From Bifidobacterium moukalabense DSM 27321 (lineage in GTDB: Bacteria; Actinomycetota; Actinomycetes; Actinomycetales; Bifidobacteriaceae), in NCBI RefSeq assembly GCF_000522505.1, contig NZ_AZMV01000001.1:1-64000 (forward strand): DNA of 64,000 nt, in the 5' to 3' direction. Every line of letters begins with the position of its first letter. Position 1 is the stretch's first letter. A model generated the notes under the pieces. That model was given only the letters and a program-made list of their open reading frames with translations. It ran no database searches and was not told the DNA's origin. Shown one piece after another: positions 49,443 to 57,416 of this stretch. A program made the position numbers and the translations under genes.

Positions 49443-51647
49443 GTGACCTCTTCAAAACAGCGTATTCAGACACGCCACCGCATGTGCGCAGCCATTCTAT
49501 CCGCTCTTGCCATCATGATGCTGATCGAGTGCGTGTTGTGCAATCTGCCGTTCTGGAGAACGCTCGCCGCCAGCGGCGATTCCGCCGCCGCGGACAACAC
49601 GCTGGGACCGGGGCTGGAACGCACCGCCGACGGCATGCTCACCGTCACCGATCCGACGCAAGCCTATCTGCAGGTGGTCGCCGACGGCACGTCGGCATAT
49701 ATACGCATCGATCCCGTGTCGGTACGGACGATCGACAAGGCTCGGCAGGAGGCCGAAAGCAAAGGGACCGAACAACCGTTGACCACCATTCGGGTACGTC
49801 CGGACGCCGACCGGGCCGCCTGCACGACCCGTTCCGTATCGTTGTCCCTGCCGCGTTCACTGTATGTGAAGGCGGAGGCCGGCAGAACGGTGCGCGTGCA
49901 GATTCTGGAGCCGAAAGGTTCGCTGATTCCGATTCAGGCCGTACGGGCCAACGTACGCGTACCTTTCGAAATCAACCCGCTCCGTATCGGCCTCATGGTC
50001 GTCGTATTCGTTCTGCTGCTGCTATGGAGACCGAATTCACGTCTGTGGAAGGTGCCGCTCGACGCCTCCTCCGTTCGTCAACGCGCGGCCTTTGCCGCGC
50101 TCATGGCCGTTCCCGCCGTCATCACCGTCTGGAACGTCGTGTGGCAGATCCGTTCCGCGGTTCCCCTGCAATTCCATGCCGATGGCATGTACACCTACGA
50201 TTTCGACCAGTACGATCATGTGGCGCAGGCACTGCGCAACGGCCACGCCTGGCTTGACCTGGAAGTGCCGAAGGAACTGCGCGAGGCCGCCGATCCATAC
50301 AGCATCGAGACACGGCAACGCCTTCTCAATAGCGGCGTCAGTCCGATCTATTGGGATTATGCCTATTATCAGGGCCACTGGTACTCCTACTTCGGCGTGC
50401 TTCCGGCGGTCATGCTGTTCCTGCCGTTCCGCGTGGCCACCTCACTGTGGGTCGAGGGCGGGCTCATGCTGCCTTCCGGCGCGGCGGTGCTGCTGCTCAT
50501 GTTCGGCTTCCTGGTGTTCGCCTGCCTGCTTACGGTGCGGCTGATCGAACGCATCCGCCCCGGTTCCTCGATCGCGGCCGTCAGCATGATATGCGTATTC
50601 GTGCTGTTGGCGTCCAACAGCGTCTATCTGTGGTACCGCACGAATTTCTATTCGGTGCCGATCGCCGCTTCCCTGTTCCTGAGCACATTGGGATTATGGC
50701 TGTGGCTGGGTGCCGCAAAGCCTTTGTCTCCCGTGGATTCCGACGATATGCCTGCGGCGGAGGATGCGTCGTCGCTGTCGCTGCCGCACTTGGCGGCCGG
50801 TTCGGTGTGCATCGCCGCGAATCTTGGCTGTCGTCCGACGTTCACGGTGGTGGCGTTGCTGGCGTTCCCGATTTTCCGGACGCAGATCCGTTCCATCGTC
50901 CGCCGATTCAGGGCCAGGCGCAAGGGCGGACGCGGAGGAGACGGCACGAATGTGCTGCATCTGCTCCGTGCGCCATTGGCGGTGCTGGTGCCTGCGCTGA
51001 TTGTGGTCATTCCGTTGTTTGCCTACAATGCGGTGCGATTCGGTTCCATCTTCGATTTCGGCAGCAGCTATCAGATGACCGTCACCGATATGACGGGCTA
51101 TCGCCAGCCATTCGCCAATTTTCTGCTCACCTGCGGCTACTACCTGTTCCTGCCGTTACGGTTCACCGGTCAGTTCCCGTTCCTCGCGGTTTCGCCGACA
51201 CCATTGCCGTCGTGGGGCTTCACCGAGGCGATGCCCGGCGGTCTGTTCATGACGACGCCACTCGTCTTCGCCTCGCTTGCGCTGCCGTTCCTTCGACGCC
51301 GCATGCGCCGGCTGGGACTGGCGGACATGTGGCATATGCTGATGGCCTGCTTGATTCTGGGACTGCTGGTCATGGCGCTCGATTCCCGTCTCGGGGGCCT
51401 TGGATGGCGGTACATCGCCGATTTCGGCTGGTTGTTCGCGCTGGCCGCGCTGCCGGCACTGCTGTTCGCGCTTGGCTGTTGCCGACCACGACTGGGATGG
51501 CTGATTCGCGCCGGTTTTCTCGCGCTGTTGCTGTTCTCGATCGCCGTCACCGTACTGTCGCTGTTCATGCCCGGGCGTGAGGACGAGTTGATTCGTTCCA
51601 ATTCGACGCTGTTCCTCGAGGTGCAGTCCTGGTTCGCGCTGCCGTAG
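49443..51647 (+). CDS. Polytopic membrane protein, unknown function (GT-C-like appearance)
   Basis: 734 residues. A first helix (ILSALAIMMLIECVLCNLP) is followed by a ~120-residue outer domain and about ten further helices with intervening aromatic-rich loops (YDFDQYDHVAQALRNGHAWL, IYWDYAYYQGHWYSYFGVLP). A DxD-like motif is not clear. The architecture of a membrane glycosyltransferase or ligase is plausible but not proven. The GTG start lies six bases after TAGAAT, suggesting a leaderless transcript. Confidence 0.65.
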   Translation: MTSSKQRIQTRHRMCAAILSALAIMMLIECVLCNLPFWRTLAASGDSAAADNTLGPGLERTADGMLTVTDPTQAYLQVVADGTSAYIRIDPVSVRTIDKARQEAESKGTEQPLTTIRVRPDADRAACTTRSVSLSLPRSLYVKAEAGRTVRVQILEPKGSLIPIQAVRANVRVPFEINPLRIGLMVVVFVLLLLWRPNSRLWKVPLDASSVRQRAAFAALMAVPAVITVWNVVWQIRSAVPLQFHADGMYTYDFDQYDHVAQALRNGHAWLDLEVPKELREAADPYSIETRQRLLNSGVSPIYWDYAYYQGHWYSYFGVLPAVMLFLPFRVATSLWVEGGLMLPSGAAVLLLMFGFLVFACLLTVRLIERIRPGSSIAAVSMICVFVLLASNSVYLWYRTNFYSVPIAASLFLSTLGLWLWLGAAKPLSPVDSDDMPAAEDASSLSLPHLAAGSVCIAANLGCRPTFTVVALLAFPIFRTQIRSIVRRFRARRKGGRGGDGTNVLHLLRAPLAVLVPALIVVIPLFAYNAVRFGSIFDFGSSYQMTVTDMTGYRQPFANFLLTCGYYLFLPLRFTGQFPFLAVSPTPLPSWGFTEAMPGGLFMTTPLVFASLALPFLRRRMRRLGLADMWHMLMACLILGLLVMALDSRLGGLGWRYIADFGWLFALAALPALLFALGCCRPRLGWLIRAGFLALLLFSIAVTVLSLFMPGREDELIRSNSTLFLEVQSWFALP

Positions 51648-51791
51648 CCCATCCCATGTGCAACGCTTTACAGCGAATATTCAGTGTTTTTCCACGATTC
51701 GATGAGGGAATTTACCTGTTGGCTTTGAGGTGCGCCGATAATAGTGACGATTGTCCCCCGTTCTCTTAGAGATGAATAATGCCGGAGCCAT

Positions 51792-53459
51792 ATGCCTATG
51801 AAGACGTTTTCCATATTGCCGAACCATCCCAAGGCCAAGCGCTGGATCGCCGCGCTCGTCACATCCGCCATCGCGGTGGGTGCGTGCCTGCTGAGCTATG
51901 ACAATGTGGAGGCACAGATACGTCAAAACCGCATCGAACGACTCAATGCGCGTATTGAAAACGTATATACGACCGGCTATCAGGATATGGCCGACGAGAA
52001 TCTCGCGACCGAGAAGAGCCAGGCCGCGGCCACGGAAGACGACATCTTCGTCAAGGAAAACCCCTACGGCACCAATACCACGTCACTGTACGTGTATTTC
52101 ACCACCGACGACGCCGTCGCCGTAAGCTATACCGTGCATGCGGACGGTTATGCGGACTTCACTCGTACCGCCTATCAGGAATCGAAGTACCAGCGCACCC
52201 ACGAGTTCCAACTGCTGGGCCTCATCCCGGACAAGCCCAATACCATCACCCTCACGCTGACGAATGCCGACGGAGACACGCGCACGCATACGATCACGCA
52301 TACAGGCGCCTCGCTGCTCGGCAACGAGGAGGTACAGCTCGAGTCGACCAAAACCGCCAAGGCCGGTGAGGATCTCGGCGATGGCCTGTATGCGATTCTC
52401 GGCAACGACAGCGACGAGCAGGACTTCATGTTCTACTACGACACGAACGGCGTGCTGCGCGGCGAAATCCCCGTGCTCTATTACCGTTCGCATCGTCTCC
52501 TGTTCGACGATGACGGACTGATGTGGTTCTCCGCCTCCACCAAACACATGGTCGGCATGAACCGGCTGGGCAAGCTGGAGAAGATTTACAATCTGGGCTC
52601 CGACTACATCCTGCACCACGACTACGCCTTGGACGGCGACGGCAACATCGTGATGCTCGCCACCGAATTGAACCGCAGCGACAACGCCGTGCAGGATCAG
52701 GTCATCAAACTCGACACCACCACCGGCAAGGTGACCAGCCTGCTCGACTTCGGCGAAATGTTCGCCGACTACAAGGCCTCATCCACGCATGCGGGCACCG
52801 ACGAATCGGATTCCAGCGCGAAGAACCGCTGGGACTGGCTGCACTGCAACACCATCCAATTGCTGGATGACGGCTCCGCATTGTTCTCCGCGAGGGAGAC
52901 GTCGACCATCATCAAAGTGAACGATCTGGAATCGAACCCGACACTCGACTATATGATCGGCGAAGCCTCCGTGTGGGCCGGCACCGCCGAGGCCGACTCG
53001 TTCCTCACCAAATCCGGCTCGTTCTCCGACACGGGCGGCCAGCACTCGATCACCTACGTGGCCGACGATTCGCTGGCGGATGGCCAGTATTACCTGTACA
53101 TGTTCGACAACAACTTCGGCACCTCCCTGACACGGCCCGATTTCGACTGGTCCGTGATCGACGGCATCTCGACGAAGTTCTCTTCCGACACGGCACGCTC
53201 GCAGTACCGCAGGTACCTGGTCGACGAGAATGCCGGCACGTACAGTGAGGTGTCTTCGTTCGATGTACCGTATTCACCGTATGTCTCTTCCGCGCAGGAA
53301 CTTGACAACGGCAATATCCTCATCGATTCGGGCATGAAAGGCCTGTTCGGTCAGTACTCAGCCGACGGCACGCTGTTGTCCGAGTTCAAGATGGCGCTCA
53401 ACACCAGCTACATCTACCGCGTCTACTCCTACGATTTCCAAGGCTTCTATTTCGCCTGA
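51792..53459 (+). CDS. Arylsulfotransferase (ASST) family protein
   Basis: 555 residues. The N-terminal membrane anchor (WIAALVTSAIAVGACLLSY, residues ~17-37) is followed by an N-terminal beta-domain and a six-bladed propeller. Family motifs: HHDYALDGDGNIVMLA, WDWLHCNTIQLLDDGSALFS and SDTGGQHSITYV (the last supplies the catalytic His position of ASST). It transfers sulfate between phenols or from unknown donors at the cell surface. It follows the membrane protein by 144 bases, which may be a pair. Confidence 0.75.
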   Translation: MPMKTFSILPNHPKAKRWIAALVTSAIAVGACLLSYDNVEAQIRQNRIERLNARIENVYTTGYQDMADENLATEKSQAAATEDDIFVKENPYGTNTTSLYVYFTTDDAVAVSYTVHADGYADFTRTAYQESKYQRTHEFQLLGLIPDKPNTITLTLTNADGDTRTHTITHTGASLLGNEEVQLESTKTAKAGEDLGDGLYAILGNDSDEQDFMFYYDTNGVLRGEIPVLYYRSHRLLFDDDGLMWFSASTKHMVGMNRLGKLEKIYNLGSDYILHHDYALDGDGNIVMLATELNRSDNAVQDQVIKLDTTTGKVTSLLDFGEMFADYKASSTHAGTDESDSSAKNRWDWLHCNTIQLLDDGSALFSARETSTIIKVNDLESNPTLDYMIGEASVWAGTAEADSFLTKSGSFSDTGGQHSITYVADDSLADGQYYLYMFDNNFGTSLTRPDFDWSVIDGISTKFSSDTARSQYRRYLVDENAGTYSEVSSFDVPYSPYVSSAQELDNGNILIDSGMKGLFGQYSADGTLLSEFKMALNTSYIYRVYSYDFQGFYFA

Positions 53460-53537
53460 CCGCATCCACCCCGCTCCCCTCCGGCTGGTGGCCGCCAGGC
53501 CGCCGCCGACCGGGGTGGCCACTATACAATAAAACCC

Positions 53538-54338
53538 ATGGGACTCTTCAGTACGCTTTTCACCACCGCACACGCCAAACCCGTTTCCTCCGTGACCTTC
53601 ACGCTCGATTCCGCCACCCACACCTATGAGGACGGCAACGTCGGACTGAATGCCACAACGCTGGCCATCACGCCCTCCGACAGGCGCGTGGCGGTGATCG
53701 GCCTCAACGGTTCCGGCAAAACCACGCTGCTGAAGCTGCTCGACGGCGCGCTACCGGCCTCCACCGGTTCGGTCCGTCTCACGGCCGACGGCACGGATTA
53801 CGATCCGTCCGTGAAGCGCGATCTGAAACGTATCGAGAATTTCGTCGGGCGCGTGCGTCGTGAGGAGATTCCCAACAGTTACTACAAGGCCCCCTCGATA
53901 CGGGAGGCGATCGACCAGCCCCTGAAGAAACACAAGGTGCCGGAAAGCGAGCGTCAGGCGATCATCGGCAATCTGTTCGCCCATTTCGACTTGGCGTCGG
54001 TTGCGAGGGAGCCCGCCTCGGCCTTGGATGGCGAGAAGCGGCATCTGCTGGCAATCGCATCCGCATTGAGCTTCTCCCCCGCCGTAATCGTAGCCGACGA
54101 GCCGACCAAGGGCTTGGATGAAATCGCTTCGGCACATGTGGCCAAGGCGCTGTTCAGCTATGACAGACAGGTGATCTTCGCCACGCATGACACGGACCTC
54201 ATCACCCGTTCCGAATATGCCATCGACCGTACGCTCGTGGTCGACGGGCACGATGTGGTCTTCGACGGCACGCCGCATGCCGCCGTCACCTTCTACACCG
54301 ATCTCATCCGAGCCAGATACGAGGCCTCCAAAGCCTGA
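53538..54338 (+). CDS. ABC transporter ATP-binding protein (ECF type)
   Basis: 266 residues. Walker A GLNGSGKTT, late Walker B VIVADEPTKGLD, signature block SALDGEKRHLLAIASALSFSP (non-canonical LDGEKR). TATACAAT ends eight bases before the ATG, consistent with a leaderless mRNA. No permease neighbours; it may energise an ECF module elsewhere. Confidence 0.85.
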   Translation: MGLFSTLFTTAHAKPVSSVTFTLDSATHTYEDGNVGLNATTLAITPSDRRVAVIGLNGSGKTTLLKLLDGALPASTGSVRLTADGTDYDPSVKRDLKRIENFVGRVRREEIPNSYYKAPSIREAIDQPLKKHKVPESERQAIIGNLFAHFDLASVAREPASALDGEKRHLLAIASALSFSPAVIVADEPTKGLDEIASAHVAKALFSYDRQVIFATHDTDLITRSEYAIDRTLVVDGHDVVFDGTPHAAVTFYTDLIRARYEASKA

Positions 54339-54348
54339 CCCCCACTTT

Positions 54349-54392
54349 CCCAATCTGCGACACTGACGTCCGCTCAGTGTCGGCAGATTGGG
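54349..54392. terminator. Long inverted repeat between convergent genes
   Basis: CCCAATCTGC-GACACTGA pairs with TCAGTGTC-G-GCAGATTGGG (one bulged G), loop CGTCCGC. It sits between the ends of the convergent ABC and aminotransferase genes and probably terminates both. Confidence 0.65.
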
Positions 54393-54398
54393 AGGGGA

Positions 54399-55595
54399 CT
54401 AGTCGATCAGTTCGTTGACGGTGTCGAGCACGATGCGGACGTTACGCCGGAAATCCTTCGATTCCGGAAGCAGGGAGATCGCCAGATAGCCGTTCGACGT
54501 CATGTCGAAGAAGTAGCCGGGCTGCCCGGAAACGCCATGGCGTTCGATCATGGCGAGCACCAACGCGTTTTCGTCAAGCACGCCCGGCACGCGCAGAAGC
54601 ACATTCCAGCCGCCCTCCGCCCGCAGCACGCTGACCAGACCATTCGGATCCGCATCCAACATGGCGTGCAATGTCTTGAGATTGCCGCGCACACGCTCCC
54701 GCACATGTGAGGTCTGTTCCGGCGCGAGCCGAAGCATCGACGGAACCTGCCTGGCGATGACTTCGCTCATCGGCAGATAGTCGTCGGCGATCACGTCAAG
54801 CCTGCGCTTGGCCTCGGCGACGTCCCCGGCCGGACCGGAGACCTGGATCCAGCCGACTTTGGCATGCGGTGCGGCGAGCATCTTCGAGAACCCATCCAGC
54901 GCGAACGTGAGCGCACCACGCTCCCCCGCCAATCGCGCGTTGCCCCCGAAGGGCTCGAGATCGTAATCGTAGAACACTTCGTCGGCGATGATGGCCACGT
55001 CATGCTCGCGGCACAGTTGCACGATCGCCTCCCGTTCCGAGGCCTTGACATACGAGCCGGTCGGATTGTTGGGGTTGATGAGCACCAGCGCGCGGATGCG
55101 GCCACCGTCCTCGCCTTCCAGCGTTTCGCGGAGTTCGGCGACGTCGATATACCAGGAGCCGTCGAATCGTTGCTGGTATTCGATCATGTCGACGCATTCG
55201 AGGCGTGCGATGGATTCGATGAGCGGATAGCCCGGCTTCGGCGCAAGCACGGCGTCGCCGGCGTCGCATAGCAGTTTGATCAGCCAGGAGTACGCTTGCG
55301 AAGTGGAGCTCAGGACATACAGATCGTCCGCTTCGCAACATCCGTTCCCCCGCCCGTCAAGGAACGTCGCCAATGCCTCGCGCGCATAACGTTGCCCTCT
55401 CGGATCGGCGGAGTAGACCTCCGGTATCGACGCCGGGGCAAGGCCGTGCCGGGTCGGATTGGAATCGTTCAGTTTGCCAAGAGCCACACCACGGTGTTTG
55501 GCCTCGGATTCCGCCGCCGCAATCGGATTGGGCTCGCTGATGTCGACTCGAGAAGAAAAAACGCATGCCTCCACCCTACTCCCCCCGGCATGCAC
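54399..55595 (-). CDS. Class I/II pyridoxal-phosphate aminotransferase
   Basis: 398 residues from ATG, though GTG 55574 (VEACVFSSRVDISEP) has a better upstream G-rich site and the ATG overlaps a terminator. Motifs: NPNNPTGSYV, DEVFYDYDLEP, PLP-Lys in DGFSKMLAAPHAK and the Arg-containing tail LPESKDFRRNVR. Substrate not deducible; aspartate/alanine/aromatic-type group. Confidence 0.88.
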   Translation of the reverse strand: MHAGGSRVEACVFSSRVDISEPNPIAAAESEAKHRGVALGKLNDSNPTRHGLAPASIPEVYSADPRGQRYAREALATFLDGRGNGCCEADDLYVLSSTSQAYSWLIKLLCDAGDAVLAPKPGYPLIESIARLECVDMIEYQQRFDGSWYIDVAELRETLEGEDGGRIRALVLINPNNPTGSYVKASEREAIVQLCREHDVAIIADEVFYDYDLEPFGGNARLAGERGALTFALDGFSKMLAAPHAKVGWIQVSGPAGDVAEAKRRLDVIADDYLPMSEVIARQVPSMLRLAPEQTSHVRERVRGNLKTLHAMLDADPNGLVSVLRAEGGWNVLLRVPGVLDENALVLAMIERHGVSGQPGYFFDMTSNGYLAISLLPESKDFRRNVRIVLDTVNELID

Positions 55596-55627
55596 AAAGG
55601 CCGCCTGACGAATCAGACGGGCCTTTG
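55595..55627 (-). terminator. Terminator stem-loop downstream of ppgK
   Basis: CAAAGGC-CGCCTGA / TCAGACG-GGCCTTTG stem with short loop CGAA and a partial bulge, ending the minus-strand ppgK transcript and overlapping the annotated start of the aminotransferase. Confidence 0.6.
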
Positions 55628-55646
55628 CTCGATCGATGCTACGAAA

Positions 55647-56414
55647 TCACTTCATCTTGGTGCTTGCATAGTATGCAGCGCCGATGATGCCGGCCTCGTT
55701 GTGCAGCTTGGCCGCGACGATCGGAGTCTTGATGTCGATGTACGGCAGGAACTTCTCGGACACGCGGGACACGCCGCCGCCGACGACGAAGAGCTGCGGA
55801 TCCAGATAGAACTCCATCAGGGAGTAGTACTTGGTCAGGCGCTTGGCCCACTTCTTGTAGCCCATGTCGAGCTTCTCACGGACGGAGGAGGCGGCGTACT
55901 TCTCGGCGTCGCCCTTGCCCTTGAGCAGTTCCAGATGGCCGAGCTCCGTATTCGGAATGAGCTCACCGTTGAAAATCAGGGCGGTGCCGATGCCGGTGCC
56001 CAAAGTGGTGGCCACGACCAGACCGTTCTGGCCCTTGGCCGCGCCGAACTGCTGTTCGGCAAGACCGGCGGCGTCGGCGTCGTTCACCACGGTGACCGGT
56101 CGGCCGCATGCCTCGGAGAACACCTCGGTGACGTCCACACCGATCCAGGACTGGTCCAGGTTGGCCATGTAGCCGAGCTTCTCGCCCACGTGAATCGGAG
56201 CCGGGAAGGCGATGCCGACCGGAGCGGTCTCCGGAACCTCAAAGTGCTCGAGCTGCTGCCGAACGATTTCACCGACGGCCTTCGGAGTGGAAACCTCCGG
56301 GGTAAGAATCTTCAGACGAGGCTCAGCAAATTCGCCCTTCTCCAGGTTAACCGGGGCGGCCTTAATGCCGGAGCCGCCGATATCAACACCGAAGGCTTGT
56401 GCAGTCTCAATCAT
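55647..56414 (-). CDS. ppgK: Polyphosphate glucokinase
   Basis: 255 residues, ROK-family kinase using polyphosphate (or ATP) to make glucose 6-phosphate. GVDIGGSGIKAAPVN phosphate loop near the N-terminus, VVNDADAAGLAEQQFGAAKG, and GTGIGTALIFNGELIPNTELGHLE match the PpgK subgroup of Actinobacteria. It is a normal bifidobacterial sugar-entry enzyme. A terminator follows; no partner genes. Confidence 0.94.
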   Translation of the reverse strand: MIETAQAFGVDIGGSGIKAAPVNLEKGEFAEPRLKILTPEVSTPKAVGEIVRQQLEHFEVPETAPVGIAFPAPIHVGEKLGYMANLDQSWIGVDVTEVFSEACGRPVTVVNDADAAGLAEQQFGAAKGQNGLVVATTLGTGIGTALIFNGELIPNTELGHLELLKGKGDAEKYAASSVREKLDMGYKKWAKRLTKYYSLMEFYLDPQLFVVGGGVSRVSEKFLPYIDIKTPIVAAKLHNEAGIIGAAYYASTKMK

Positions 56415-56663
56415 CTCTGACCTCTCTATGCAGGTAATGGGTGGGTGTAATCGAACCGGTACCCGCCATAGTAACTCGTGCCATACCCACTACACGCGCG
56501 GAATGCACAAATGGTGAATACGATTGCATGATTTGTCATACTTAACCGACTCAACATTGCACTCCCCCGCCATGAATAACGATTGCTCCCCCGTAGGGCC
56601 TCACGAAACCGTAGCCGGACACACCCATATCCATGCCGGAGCGTATATATGGTTCCGCAAGTT

Positions 56664-56803
56664 TCAGGGAAGGTGAAAACCCTTACTGGCGGTAACGGCA
56701 AGACCGATACTCATAACGGCCCACTACCGAAGCCCGCGACCCGCGAATGCGGCTGATCCGGTGAGAATCCGGGGCCAACGGTCAAAGTCCGGATGAAAGA
56801 AAC
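56664..56803 (+). promoter_or_regulatory. FMN riboswitch (RFN element) upstream of ribU
   Basis: The stretch contains CAGGGAAGGTGAAAACCCTT, ACTGGCGGTAA, AAGCCCGCGACC, GGCTGATCCGGTGAGAATCC and GGGGCCAACGGTCAAAGTCC then GGATG, the ordered conserved parts of an FMN riboswitch. It ends about ten bases before the ribU start, so it can act on translation start. Confidence 0.92.
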
Positions 56804-56813
56804 GGAGCTCATC

Positions 56814-57416
56814 ATGAGCGTATCCTCGCATAGCATGCAACAGCCCGGCAATCAGTCCCGACCGGACAACGAGCATTCCACGGGAGTGGCCGATTCGGGC
56901 CGCTGGTCCACCAAACGCATCGCCATATACGCACTGTTCGTGGCGCTGGCCATGGCCGTCAGTTTCATCGAATTCCCGATCATCCCGGGCGTGCAGTGGC
57001 TCAAGTATGATCCGTCGGGCATCGTCTGCCTGGTGGCGGGCTTCGCGTTCGGCCCATCGGCGGCCGTGATCGTAAGCGTACTCGGCTTCATACCTCATCT
57101 GTTCACCAACCCATGGGGTACGCTGATGGCGGTGCTTGTGGCATTGGCGCTATCGGTGCCGGCCTCGCTCATCTACCGCAGGAACAAGACCCGCAAGGGA
57201 GCGCTGCTCGGCATCGTCGTCGGCGCCCTCGTTGCGCTCGCGGCGGCGATCGTGGGCAACATCATCGTCACGCCGTTCTATGCGCACATGACCGCCGCAC
57301 AGGTCGTGGCGCTGATCATTCCGGCGCTCCTGCCGTTCAACGTATTGAAGTTCACGATCCATGGCGTGGTCACGTTCCTGATCTACAAGCCGATCTCGAA
57401 CCTGCTGAACCGCTGA
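56814..57416 (+). CDS. ribU: Riboflavin-specific ECF transporter S component (RibU-like)
   Basis: 200 residues from MSVSSHSMQQPGN (GGAG 6-9 bases upstream). The start and N-terminus are hydrophilic, then 5-6 helices with SFIEFPIIPGVQWLKYDPSG and VCLVAGFAFGPSAAV, close to RibU. The FMN riboswitch controls it. The next gene's ATG overlaps its stop (TGATG). Confidence 0.93.
   Translation: MSVSSHSMQQPGNQSRPDNEHSTGVADSGRWSTKRIAIYALFVALAMAVSFIEFPIIPGVQWLKYDPSGIVCLVAGFAFGPSAAVIVSVLGFIPHLFTNPWGTLMAVLVALALSVPASLIYRRNKTRKGALLGIVVGALVALAAAIVGNIIVTPFYAHMTAAQVVALIIPALLPFNVLKFTIHGVVTFLIYKPISNLLNR

Noticed and set aside
50351..51580. 409-codon alternative plus-strand frame
   Set aside because: Another frame of the polytopic membrane protein gene; amino-acid composition is Arg/Pro/Ser-rich as in a shadow frame.
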